Under the pieces are notes generated by a model. It worked only from the letters and a program-made list of their open reading frames with translations, ran no database searches and was not told the origin of the DNA. 18,162 nucleotides of DNA, from the NCBI GenBank assembly GCA_002426885.1, contig DINU01000021.1, positions 1 through 18,162 of the forward strand, written 5' to 3'. Numbering within the stretch: the stretch's first letter is position 1; each line of letters opens with the position of its first letter. Below are positions 9,046 to 17,216 of this stretch, piece after piece. The translations under genes and the position numbers were made by a program. The stretch comes from Patescibacteria group bacterium UBA5532 (GTDB lineage Bacteria > Patescibacteriota > Gracilibacteria > BD1-5 > UBA2023).

Positions 9046-10299
9046 TTATCTCTCTGAATCATAAAAAAACTCGACTGAAGCAATATCCCGAAGTGCTTCC
9101 GCATCAATCGCAAGAGAACATGCTCATTCGTCAAGGCAATATGGCTGGTTCTGTGGTGCGGCATATCGATATTCCATTTCTCCTCGTACCATCCGTTTTT
9201 CAGGTTTTATATATGTAATCGGAGGATGAAGTATATCTCATGAATTCGTCGTCATCAGTATATCAGAAAGCGTCCCCATTCATGAAGGAAGCTGTAAAAA
9301 ATAACCATTTTTTACAAACAATCGGTAATCGATCTGTGTCTGTCCACTCCAAGTATATTCTGCTGGTGGGATAAAATGAATCGTCAAGTGATTCGGTGAA
9401 TTATCTGTGAGAATCGTGCAATCTCGCATATTGACATGGTGAATTCACTCGACTTCGCTGATTGCCTCACCATGAACTGACACGGTATATGGTGTATTTT
9501 TATTATCTCGCGTTTCACGGAATACGAAATAATTCTCTCATGATATATTTTCATATATTGTCGGCAGCATAGACTGATAACTCCCAGAGAAAATATTCTC
9601 AATATCAGTAATTAGTTTTCATGTTTGTGAAAATGCATGTCACGTACCTGCAATAATAACTCAGTACACGTATGCGCCATTTTCCAGAGGAAATTGTTCT
9701 GAAAGAGGCGTCGAATCTATAGGAATCCCTCAGATCGCAGAAATCTCCGTATGAAGTCAGAGAATTCCATCTGTTTTTGTAATAGATCCCTGCATCCGAA
9801 GACAGAAATATTTGCCACTCGCACTCAGAATATTTTCTGAATTTATCGTTTTTCAGAATACATTATTGTAATATATGATTTGTTTTTCTCTTTGCGCTTT
9901 TAAATATATCACATGATCTTCTCCAATTCGTTCATAGTGTTCTTCTTGGTATGGAATATATGGAAAATTATGAAATCGTATCTGAATATCTGGTATCTGA
10001 AAACCCCCTGATCCGAATATCATATATGGGATAAAATCTCGCGATGTTCCACTTGTATACTTCGCTCGGATTTCTGCCACTTCTTCAGGAGTCAAGAAGT
10101 CTCAATCGGAGAGGGGGGCAAAAGAATCCCATGTTTCTTCAGGAGAATTCTGAGTTCAAGGGAATATTTCACTACTCGAAATATTTCATGAAAATGTAAA
10201 ATCATCTTTCTCTTCTCACCCTGGATCAGGAATACAGGAAGTGAGAAAAAAAGAGAGAAAGATACCAAGAAGAAAGGGGAAGGAACGAATAGAAGACAT
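9046..10299 (-). CDS. predicted lipoprotein, 417 aa, extreme UGA-Gly use
   Basis: The protein starts with a signal peptide (MSSIRSFPFLLGIFLSFF) that ends in the lipobox LTSC, so the mature protein should begin at the cysteine near residue 22 and be anchored outside the membrane. A Ser/Pro-rich linker follows, then a long extracellular part of mostly beta-type residues (for example DIQIRFHNFPYIPY and NHLTIHFIPPAEYTW). Fifteen TGA codons are needed to keep the frame open from ATG 10299 to TAA 9046-9048; the standard code leaves only fragments of at most 80 residues. I recognise no family. A beta-sandwich surface protein is plausible. It is divergently transcribed from the CHAP-like gene. Confidence 0.75.
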
Positions 10300-10347
10300 T
10301 TCTAGAAAGAAAATAAATAATTTCGTAAATTTTACTTACAAAAATAA

Positions 10348-10374
10348 AAAAACAATATACTCTATATTGTTTTT
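10348..10374. promoter_or_regulatory. 12-bp perfect inverted repeat between divergent genes
   Basis: Arms aaaaacaatata (10348-10359) and tatattgttttt (10363-10374) are perfectly complementary around the loop ctc. It lies between two divergent starts (10299 and 10465), so it is not at the end of either gene. Each strand's right arm holds TTGTTT, and on the plus strand a -10-like GATAAT follows at 10393-10398, with a spacer of 20. An operator or shared promoter element is more likely than a terminator. Confidence 0.4.
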
Positions 10375-10450
10375 ATCGAGAAAGTACACATAGATAATTT
10401 ATCAAAACATATCTTTGAGCGAAGACATGTTCTTTAACAGCAGTACTATG

Positions 10451-10456
10451 AAGGAG
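10451..10456 (+). promoter_or_regulatory. strong Shine-Dalgarno AAGGAG
   Basis: AAGGAG lies 8 bases before the ATG at 10465. Most other starts in the window show no such clear site, so the match stands out and fixes the start. Confidence 0.7.
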
Positions 10457-10464
10457 TATTTGGT

Positions 10465-11364
10465 ATGCACAAATATGTCTTTTTAATAGCTCTCCTTTTT
10501 ATAGGAATAGGCTCAGCACAGGGTGAAGTCATTCGTCCTCGTGCGAATGACACGGTAACGGGATTATTCTTGAGCAATCAGCCGAATAATCTCAACGACT
10601 ATTTCTATCGTGAACAACTCTCTGTGGAAGGTGGGAGAGATAGTTATGTACTGGTGAACTACCCTGTTTCGTACCAAGACTATTTTTCCAATTACCCCAT
10701 TCAAGGGGTTATCCAAAATTGGGGGCTTAACCTGAATTTTAACTCTTATATCGAGTACACAGGACAATGGTGGGGAAGCTCACTGGGTAATCCTATAGGC
10801 GTGGTACGTCTTGATAAGTCATGGATTTCAAATCATGATATCTATCCATCATTCAGCGAAAGCCCAAATTATCCTGGACAGTGTCCAGCATTTGCAAAAA
10901 TCGCAACACAGGAAGGTCGCGGAACATGGTCCTGGTATGCCGGAAAAAATGTCATGGAACGAGCAAGGGATGTCTATTACACCTACGGTGGTGACTGGAC
11001 ACGGTGGTGGTGGTATATCTATTATGATCCATCACCAGAGCACCGTGGACGTATGGTTGCCTATTTTGGTTGGGGAGCTCAAGGAAATAACGGGGATACA
11101 TACTACAGTCAGTATCCCCAAAATACTACGAGCTCCCCTGGTCACGTGGGGATATTTCTGAAATATGCCTATGATTACTGGGGTTACCCGATTGGATTCT
11201 GGATCGCAGACCAGAATTATCAAGGAAACGCAGAATCCTGGAATCCCGATGGGCGTATTCGAAAACACCTCATTCTGGTGTATCCTATTCCCAAGCAAAA
11301 TGGAGGATATTTACTCGGACACACATATGCAAACAATTACTTTTTTGTAGATATTCCCCAATAA
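10465..11364 (+). CDS. secreted CHAP/BPSL0067-like cysteine amidase
   Basis: A 299-residue protein with a classic signal peptide (MHKYVFLIALLFIGIGSAQG), so probably exported. The second half carries a papain-like amidase triad in the order expected of CHAP/NlpC-P60 relatives: Cys140 in GQCPAFAK, His227 in PGHVGIFL and Asp249 in WIADQNY, followed by RIRKH, resembling the BPSL0067 family. The likely substrate is a peptidoglycan stem or bridge peptide. The protein is rich in Trp and Tyr. It contains 32 glycines, none encoded by TGA, unlike nearly all neighbours, and it has the best ribosome site of the window. Both fit recent acquisition from a standard-code donor. The N-terminal 120 residues match nothing I know. 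Confidence 0.8.
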   Translation: MHKYVFLIALLFIGIGSAQGEVIRPRANDTVTGLFLSNQPNNLNDYFYREQLSVEGGRDSYVLVNYPVSYQDYFSNYPIQGVIQNWGLNLNFNSYIEYTGQWWGSSLGNPIGVVRLDKSWISNHDIYPSFSESPNYPGQCPAFAKIATQEGRGTWSWYAGKNVMERARDVYYTYGGDWTRWWWYIYYDPSPEHRGRMVAYFGWGAQGNNGDTYYSQYPQNTTSSPGHVGIFLKYAYDYWGYPIGFWIADQNYQGNAESWNPDGRIRKHLILVYPIPKQNGGYLLGHTYANNYFFVDIPQ

Positions 11365-11377
11365 GGAATATCTTTTT
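11350..11377 (+). terminator. hairpin overlapping the stop codon, with T-run
   Basis: Arms gatattcc (11350-11357) and ggaatatc (11365-11372) form an 8-bp stem around a 7-base loop that contains the TAA of the CHAP-like gene, followed by TTTTT (11373-11377). This is the form of an intrinsic terminator. Confidence 0.5.
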
Positions 11378-11399
11378 GTAGTGCTTTTGAAGTTCTTCT

Positions 11400-11423
11400 C
11401 CCTCACTTCCGTGAGGGATTTTT
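11400..11423 (+). terminator. intrinsic terminator
   Basis: Stem ccctcac (11400-11406) / gtgaggg (11411-11417), loop ttcc, followed by A and TTTTT (11419-11423). The T-run is on the plus side, so it ends the CHAP-like transcript. It lies 4 bases before the end of the convergent VWA gene. Confidence 0.75.
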
Positions 11424-11426
11424 ATG

Positions 11427-12449
11427 CTACACGATCGGCACACGATATTTCCGTATAATCCAGTACTCGAAGATCGGAATCCCGAGAACCAGCACGAAAA
11501 GAATCGGATAAAAAAACGCATCCAGAGACTGATGATGAACGATTCGTTCCGTCACGATCGGTCGACGCGTCAGAGACTGAATCTCTCGGAAAATCGCATC
11601 AAATGTCGCATTATCCGCTCCATTCCAGTATTTTCCGCCTGTTATATCGGCGATACTCTGCATCATCGTCTCATCGAGATCCGCGGTCAGGATATTTCCA
11701 GCATCATCGTAGAAATATTCTTTTTCTCACGCATCATTCGTGGTATAGAGAAGCGTCCCAGATACACTTCCGATACCGATGACGTCGACGCGAACACCAC
11801 GTTCGGCGAGGTGTTTCGCAGAAATAATCGGATCGATCCCGATATTCGCCCGACCATCCGTCAGTGCGATGATCATGTGACTTCCCGAATTGCTCACGCC
11901 AGTACCGAACATATCACCAGCGATGAGAAGCGCCTCCCCGAAAGCCGTCCCAGAAAGTCCCGGGATATCCTGCAGAATCGAGTCGACCGAGAATCCATCG
12001 ATAATCTGGGATAGTGCCCCGTACTCATACGAAAGTGGCGATGTGATAAATGGCTTTCCCGCAAAAATGACGAGTCCGATCCGATCCTGTCGCTCCTCTT
12101 CGAGAAAGTTCGAAAGCGTTGTTTTTGCTTTTTCGATGCGATTCGGTGTGATATCTTCCGCGAGCATCGAGCGCGAGATATCGAGCACGAAGACGATATC
12201 GATGCCATTTTTTTTCTCTTCTATCTGAAATTCTTCGAGGACAGGACGCGCAAGAAGCAGAATAAAAAGTATAAAAACCGTGCTCTTCCCGATCAGAATC
12301 AGCACGATCGTCCACGGTTTCCGTATGCACATCTTCGTAAAAAGCGGATCAAGACCGCGCTGACCGATGCTCCATGTGCGCATTTCTGAGAGAATAAGAA
12401 ATGGCAGAAATAAGAGCAGAAGAAAGAAAAGTGGTGCTTCAAAAGACAT
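11427..12449 (-). CDS. BatA-like von Willebrand factor A membrane protein
   Basis: The 340-residue protein has the BatA layout: N-terminal aerotolerance-type segment (MSFEAPLFFLLLLFLPF), a second membrane span (about 47-68), a VWA domain, and a C-terminal span (LDAFFYPILFVLVLGIPIF). The metal-binding MIDAS is complete: DISRS (Asp90, Ser92, Ser94), Thr168 in SGTAFGE, and TDGRAN (Asp198). A divalent metal should therefore bind and mediate protein contacts at the membrane. One TGA (11727) is Gly and joins the last quarter to the rest. The start at 12449 is chosen because MSFEAP matches the family start and overlaps the upstream TAA as TAATG, which suggests coupling. The usual MoxR and DUF58 partners are not in this window. 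Confidence 0.88.
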
Positions 12450-12895
12450 TATCGAAAGTGAGAAAATAGGATTTTCATGCATGTCAGAATCTGCGCGCGC
12501 GCTTTTTCTTTTTCCACGTCCGAAAGGTGCGAATCAGAATAATTCAGTGTCTCAAGCGTAGAAAGTGTATGAGTTATGTATTCTCGCTCCTTCCGATCGG
12601 GGATCTTCATCGCAGAAGTCGTAAGTGTGTAAAATCGCTCGTAATGGATCGTATCGAGAAAGGCGCGAAAAAGGAGTGAAATATCGGTCAGAAAATCCGG
12701 ATCAGTAACATCCAGACGCTGAATCTTATGGGAATATTCACGAAAAAAAGCACGATTCTCGCGAAATGTAGAAAATTTTCTCGAGAGAAAAATCACAAGA
12801 ACAGTCATCGCAAGTGCGAAAACACACGGAAGAATATAATCGATCGGGAGAAATGTCCAGAAAGGACCATGATATGCGAAAAGCTCTGGATTCAC
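12449..12895 (-). CDS. small membrane protein of the VWA operon (DUF4381-like position)
   Basis: A 148-residue protein with one membrane span (about residues 17-38) and a charged helical cytoplasmic tail. In Bat/VWA operons a small one-span protein of the DUF4381 type often stands next to the VWA gene; the position and the layout fit, but the sequence likeness is too weak for a firm name. The GTG at 12895 is chosen because the predicted promoter would start transcription about 20 bases ahead; an in-frame ATG at 12973 would add 26 residues. Its stop overlaps the next start (TAATG). Confidence 0.68.
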   Translation of the reverse strand: MNPELFAYHGPFWTFLPIDYILPCVFALAMTVLVIFLSRKFSTFRENRAFFREYSHKIQRLDVTDPDFLTDISLLFRAFLDTIHYERFYTLTTSAMKIPDRKEREYITHTLSTLETLNYSDSHLSDVEKEKARAQILTCMKILFSHFR

Positions 12896-13238
12896 GGGGA
12901 AAAATTTTTCTCATAATATGAGAAAATAGGGTGGATGCAAGTTGAGTCAAATACTCAATCGAAACAGTAACATCTTTTCAAAATCTACATGCCTCACATG
13001 CTGGATAGTTTTTCTAAAAACAGAAGTCTATAATTCATTTATGATAGAACAACGTCCAGGTAATATAACAGTCTATAATGCATAGTCTCTGTAATACTGA
13101 CTCAGCAATGAAAAGAAGGAATCTGAGACAAAAGATCCAAGATGGATTTCTTGTGAAGAATTGCAATCTCTGGTAAAAAATTCCAGAAGAATTCTTTTTT
13201 CTTGAGCTTTGAATATTACAGGAATACTCCAAAGTATC
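12896..13238. other. 343-base gap: promoter and possible ORF remnant only
   Basis: The stretch between the VWA operon and the pilus-like cluster has no intact gene that I can support. It holds the promoter at 12923-12950 and most of the possible decayed plus-strand ORF described separately. No RNA gene or clear terminator was seen. Confidence 0.5.
12923..12950 (-). promoter_or_regulatory. candidate promoter of the VWA operon
   Basis: On the minus strand: -35 TTGACT (12945-12950), spacer 16, and -10 TATTTT (12923-12928). It would start transcription near 12916, just ahead of the GTG at 12895. Confidence 0.4.
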
Positions 13239-13301
13239 TTAATTATACACCCACGGTGCAAGAATCCTGAGAATCGTCCCGAAGAAGAAGAGTACAAATA
13301 A
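13041..13301 (+). pseudogene. possible decayed ORF
   Basis: Reading from ATG 13041 gives 14 residues, then TAG (13083), two residues, TAA (13092), and a protein-like stretch of about 68 residues (beginning YGLSNEKKESETKDP, two TGA read as Gly) to TAA 13299-13301. A TATAAT lies just upstream at 13029-13034. The two nonsense codons close together suggest a decayed gene, but the reading could be chance. It runs into the 3' end of the convergent gene ending at 13239. Confidence 0.25.
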
Positions 13302-13760
13302 TCCGAGGAAAGCATTGACAAGCCATCATTTTATCTTTTTTCCGACATCTCCTCCACCCCCTCCGCCGATCGCTCCGTTCACGGACCATGCGACCCCGAG
13401 GACCACGAGCGCGAGCACGCCGAGAAGGAGTCCGACATAGACGATATACTTCAGGAGTGAGCCGATTATCAGCTGAAATGCCTGCCATCCGACAGGGACA
13501 CTACAGACGTATTTTCGTGTGTACTGAGTGCCACATGTTTCATCGGTCGTCGCGCCATCTGTCACTGTACAGTAGCAATCAACCCCTTGATCTCAGGCGA
13601 TCATTTCTTCCTTCGTTCCGACACTCATTCATGGCAAAAGCGACGTGATAATAATCTGGGGCTCATTATGTCCATTCGAAGTCGTCGTATCCGCCGCCGA
13701 GACGAACGAGATATTTAGAAACATCAGGATGAGAAGGATGAGAATTCGGAGCTCAGGCAT
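13239..13760 (-). CDS. small two-span protein with four cysteines, pilin/VirB2-like layout
   Basis: A 173-residue protein with a signal peptide (MPELRILILLILMFLNISFVSA), then an outer segment with four cysteines (DCYCTVTDG..., C62, C64, C76, C86) able to form two disulfides, then two hydrophobic spans separated by a run of seven glycines and a basic stretch (DVGKKIKG). Signal peptide plus two spans around a short basic loop is the layout of VirB2/TrbC-type pilins, which CPR genomes often carry near pil genes. Three TGA codons (13593, 13629, 13326) are Gly; the last opens the second span. It follows the polytopic gene by 3 bases. Function is inferred from layout and place only. Confidence 0.75.
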
Positions 13761-13763
13761 GTG

Positions 13764-14654
13764 TTAAAGTGTGAAGTTTACGAGGTCATTTAAGAAGGTA
13801 AATGTCCCGATCAGAAGGAGAGTCGCGACGATAGTATTGACGACGATCGCTCTTCATCGCTTCGCGCGACCTTCATCTCCTGCACTCGTGATCATATAGT
13901 ATGCTCAGAAAATCATGAAGAAAATCGCTGTCGGTCCCGCGAGAAACAGTGTCAGAGAGATAATCTGTCAGAAAATCCCAGAGATACTTCCCGATCCCGT
14001 CAGATCTCCGACCGCGAGGATACGTACCCATGCTTGGAGAAATGCGACGGAAATCAGCCCGAGTGATCACCACTTGATTCGATCACGTCATTCTTTCATA
14101 CGTGATTCCTCGCTGTGCGCCGTCATAATGGTAAAAAATCACCACGTAAAAGCGACGAGAGCAACTCAGAAAATAATGACCGAGAGAAAATTAATCAGCC
14201 CTTCACGAAATGAAGTCGTAAAGAGCATATCGAAGAAGATGAACGACCCTGAGTCGGTATTTTTCCATCCTCCATCCCCGATCACGCGCCCAGTCGTTCC
14301 ACCCCCGATGACCATCTGATAGATCGTCCCCGGCACATTCAGAAAGATAAATCCGACTGCAGTGTAGACGAGTTGCATGGATTGATTTTTTACATCGCCC
14401 GGATTCTCAGACTTTACGATAATCATGACACCGAGTACGACGAGATAGATCAGCGCGAGTCCAGAGAGGATGATCTTCGCGAGGGAAAATATTCGCCATG
14501 CGACAGAGCGAATCACTTCCGACAGACTCCCGCCTGTGATCGCTGTCCCGCCCGGATCCAGCACTTCTCACCCCGGAACCTCCACCGCATGTCATATACA
14601 TGGGATCAGCAGGAGCAGAAGAGAAATGATGAGAAAAAAACGAAGGCGAGTCAT
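13764..14654 (-). CDS. polytopic membrane protein of the PilT cluster
   Basis: A 296-residue protein with a signal-like start (MTRLRFFLIISLLLLLIPCIGHA) and about six hydrophobic spans. The last third (ITSAGDEGRAKRGRAI followed by VVNTIVATLLLIGTF) closely resembles the basic-loop-plus-span end of VirB2/TrbC-like proteins of CPR bacteria (typically 'ITSAGNEE..KKAK'), and an earlier pair of spans around SENPGDVKNQSMQL has the same plan. The protein may thus have arisen by fusing two such units. Nine TGA codons (14592, 14568, 14166, 14139, 14088, 14067, 13968, 13905, 13854) are Gly. It starts 28 bases after pilT. Confidence 0.78.
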
Positions 14655-14682
14655 GAAATATACTGAGAAAGTCCCGAAAAAT

Positions 14683-15729
14683 CTACATATCATCTGCGGA
14701 TAAATATCCGATGTAATCTTCTTTTTTTATCATGCCGTGTTGCTCGAGGATCTCTGCGGATTTCTCGAGGGTGATCATTCCCTCCTGCATTCCGAGCTCG
14801 ATCGTACTTTTTACCTGCTTGAGATCACCCATTTTTATCATATTTTTTATACCCGAATTCACGAACATAAGCTCACGAATCGCGATCCGTCCTGGCTTAT
14901 CTTGACGCGGAACGAGCCTCTGTGAGAGGACGCCGATCAGCGAATCAGCGAGACGAATCCGTGCCTGTACCTGTGTACTCGGATCAAAAAACTGAACGAT
15001 ACGACTGATCGTCTGGACACTTCCTGATGTGTGAAGCGTCGAGAATACGAGATGTCCCGTCTCTGCGAGATTCAGCGCTGCATTCACTGTCTCAGCATCA
15101 CGCATTTCCCCGACCATGACGATATTCGGATCTTCTCGCATCGCTGCCCGTATCGCCGTCACGAATGACTCAGTATCGCGACCGACTTCTCGCTGAGAGA
15201 AGATCGATTTTTGCGGGGTAAAGACGAATTCGATCGGATCTTCGATCGTGATAATATGTTCTTCACGCTCTTTATTTATCTCCTCGATCAGTGACACCAT
15301 GGTCGTGGATTTTCCACTTCCAGTCGGTCATGTCACGAGAAAAATCCCCTGATGCAGTGTCAGAACTTTTCGGATACTCGGCGGAAGAATCAGCTCCTCA
15401 AGTGTTTTTGCATCTCGCTCGATATGTCGGATCGCCATAGCGATTTTTCACATCTTGGAGTAGACATTGACACGATATGAGTCTCATATGCTGTCTATAT
15501 AGGCGAAGTCTGTATCCTTTGTTTTCTGAAATTCCTCACGTTTCTGTGTATTTTCTCCGAGAAGCACAGAAAAAATAGTATCCATATCAGCGCGCGTCAG
15601 ACTGTATTCCTGATTTACATAGGTGAGTTCTCCATAGATACGTATTACGACAGGAGCACCTTCGCTCAGATGGATATCCGATGCGAGGCGCTCACGTGCA
15701 ATAGTAAGGATTTCTGCGATAGTATTCAT
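14683..15729 (-). CDS. pilT: PilT-type retraction/secretion ATPase
   Basis: A 348-residue hexameric AAA-like ATPase that drives pilus retraction in type IV pilus systems. It has the PilT N-terminal domain (SDIHLSEGAPVVIRI), Walker A GPTGSGKST (134-142), the Asp box IITIEDPIEFVF, AIRAAMREDPN, Walker B IVMVGEMRD, and the His box FSTLHTSG. Length and motifs are normal for PilT. Three TGA codons (15484, 15448, 15328) are Gly; the last is Gly134, first residue of the P-loop motif, strong proof of the recoding. No pilB, pilC or pilin of standard type lies in the window. It follows the coiled-coil gene by 12 bases. Confidence 0.93.
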
Positions 15730-15741
15730 GCGAGGAAAATA

Positions 15742-16785
15742 TTATTTTGTCTTTCGATGAGAAGGTGTCTTCTTTTCTGCTGTTTCAGCATCTGTCTTTT
15801 CTGTATCGGCTGTCTCAGTTTCCTTTTTTGCATCTTCTTCTCAGGCAAGTCGCTCAGAGAATAACTTCTTTGTCTCTTCGATTTCTTTGATTTTTTTCTC
15901 CATTTCACGGGCTTCTTTACGAGCTTCTGATGCTCGTTTTTTTGCCTCTTCAGCGACTTCATCGTCTTTCTTTGCGGACTCGAGCTGTTCTTCTTTCGCG
16001 GACTCGAGCTTCGCGATAATCCCATCGAGCTCTGTGATAGAATGCTCGAGAACCTTATCTGATTCTTCGAGAACATCTTCCGCATCTGTCTCAGAATCTG
16101 CGGTCATGAAGCCTCCGAGGAGTGATGATGCTTCTGGGGTTTCTTTTTTCACTTCTTCAGTCGATGTCGTAGGAGTCGAGAAGAGTGAGCTCTCTGGAGT
16201 CGTCTCTCAGAAGAGAGAGCTCGGGGTGGCAGTAACTTCTGGAGCTGGTGATACTGGAGCGGGAACGGAAGATTGTCACATATCTCAGAAAAGATCTGAT
16301 GTTGCTGGTGTCTCAGATGCTGAAGTGCTTACGCTTTCTGGAGCTACCACGGGTGCAGAAGTCTCTTCTGGTGAGACAGAGGCAATAGAAATGGTACTCG
16401 CTGTGGCATCTGAAGTCATATCAGTCACTCATGCGTCAGACGAAGGAGGCATGGCAGTCGTATCTTCAGGCGATGTAAGGCCTCATACGAGCGGTGTCTC
16501 AGTCGAGAGAACTTCCGGTGTCGACGTCATCTCAGAAGAAGGCATCTCACTCGTCGGAGTGACGAGGGATGTATCTGTCGCCACCATGTCTGAAGCTGGA
16601 GTCTCAGGACTGGCAACAACCGTCTGATCTGATCCAGAAGTCATCGTCGGATCCGATCCGGTACCAGACTGTCCTGTGGTCTGAGTGCTGGACGTATCAT
16701 CACCAGAACTAGAAGAAGATGCGCTTGCGTCATCGCCGACAAGAGTACTTGATTTACCAGCAAGCAGAGAATCGAAGAGTCCCAT
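15742..16785 (-). CDS. disordered Ser/Thr/Pro-rich protein with coiled-coil tail
   Basis: A 347-residue protein in three parts: a short N-terminus MGLFDSLLAGKSSTLVGDD; about 190 residues of low-complexity Ser/Thr/Pro/Glu sequence, probably disordered; and a Lys/Glu/Ala coiled coil (about residues 230-320) with a charged tail. The disordered part carries repeated short motifs (DLFGDMG, SLFGET, SLFST, SLLGG, and GLFDSLL at the start), which look like docking sites. Six TGA codons (16483, 16429, 16285, 16276, 16207, 15841) are Gly, one of them inside an LFG motif. There is no signal peptide, so it is probably cytoplasmic. As first gene of the pilT operon it may be a scaffold for the machine; this is inference. 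Confidence 0.78.
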
Positions 16786-16814
16786 AAAAGAAAAATTAGA
16801 GATAGAACATGGTT

Positions 16815-16865
16815 ATAATATCATATAACTCTTTTATTTGCAAAAAATAGAAAGTGCCTTATACT
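16815..16865. promoter_or_regulatory. divergent promoters sharing one palindromic -35 (TTGCAA)
   Basis: TTGCAA at 16838-16843 is its own reverse complement. To the right, after 16 bases, lies TATACT (16860-16865), facing ybaB. To the left on the minus strand, after 17 bases, lies TATTAT (16815-16820), facing the pilT operon. Both distances are standard, so the two units could compete for one -35 hexamer. Confidence 0.55.
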
Positions 16866-16901
16866 TTCCTCCATGTTTTTATTTTTCTAAATTCTCTTCA
16901 T

Positions 16902-17201
16902 ATGGATTATAATCAGGCAAAAGAGCTTATGAAGCTCCAGCAAGAAGCACAAAAAATACAAGAAGAACTCTCGAATACACACATAGAATCAGAATATGAA
17001 GGAGTCGTCGTGACGATCGACGGACAGCTCAAGATCGTAAAAGTCGATATCGAGGACACATCACTTCTGAGCAATCAAGCAAAGCTCGAGAACGCCGTGA
17101 AAGAAGCAGTGAATAAAGGAATGAAAAAGGCGCAGGAGATCGCAGCCGAGAGAATGCGTGGTGTCATGGGGAAAATGGGGCTCGATATCCCGGGGATGTA
17201 A
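16902..17201 (+). CDS. ybaB: YbaB/EbfC family nucleoid-associated protein
   Basis: A small DNA-binding dimer (99 aa, normal for the family). It starts with the long helix MDYNQAKELMKLQQEAQKIQ, continues with the strand region EYEGVVVTIDGQLKIVKVDI and ends with the helical AVKEAVNKGMKKAQEIAAERM and the typical GLDIPGM terminus. No TGA occurs among its nine glycines. The ATG at 16902 fits the family start; a longer in-frame start at 16854 would lie on the -10 element. In many bacteria ybaB is next to dnaX and recR; here it is followed after 15 bases by the EAL-like gene instead. Confidence 0.93.
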   Translation: MDYNQAKELMKLQQEAQKIQEELSNTHIESEYEGVVVTIDGQLKIVKVDIEDTSLLSNQAKLENAVKEAVNKGMKKAQEIAAERMRGVMGKMGLDIPGM

Positions 17202-17216
17202 TATCTAATTTCTTGT

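Noticed and set aside
10348..10374. Rho-independent terminator
   Set aside because: It lies between two divergent starts, not downstream of a gene, and has no GC in most of the stem.
11424..12014. Plus-strand open frame of 196 residues opposite the VWA gene
   Set aside because: The minus strand encodes a complete MIDAS-bearing VWA domain there; the plus frame is a shadow.
15887..16627. Plus-strand open frame of 246 residues opposite the disordered coiled-coil gene
   Set aside because: It is Ser/Val-rich mirror of the low-complexity Ser/Thr/Glu gene; the minus-strand frame has a proper start, promoter and operon position.
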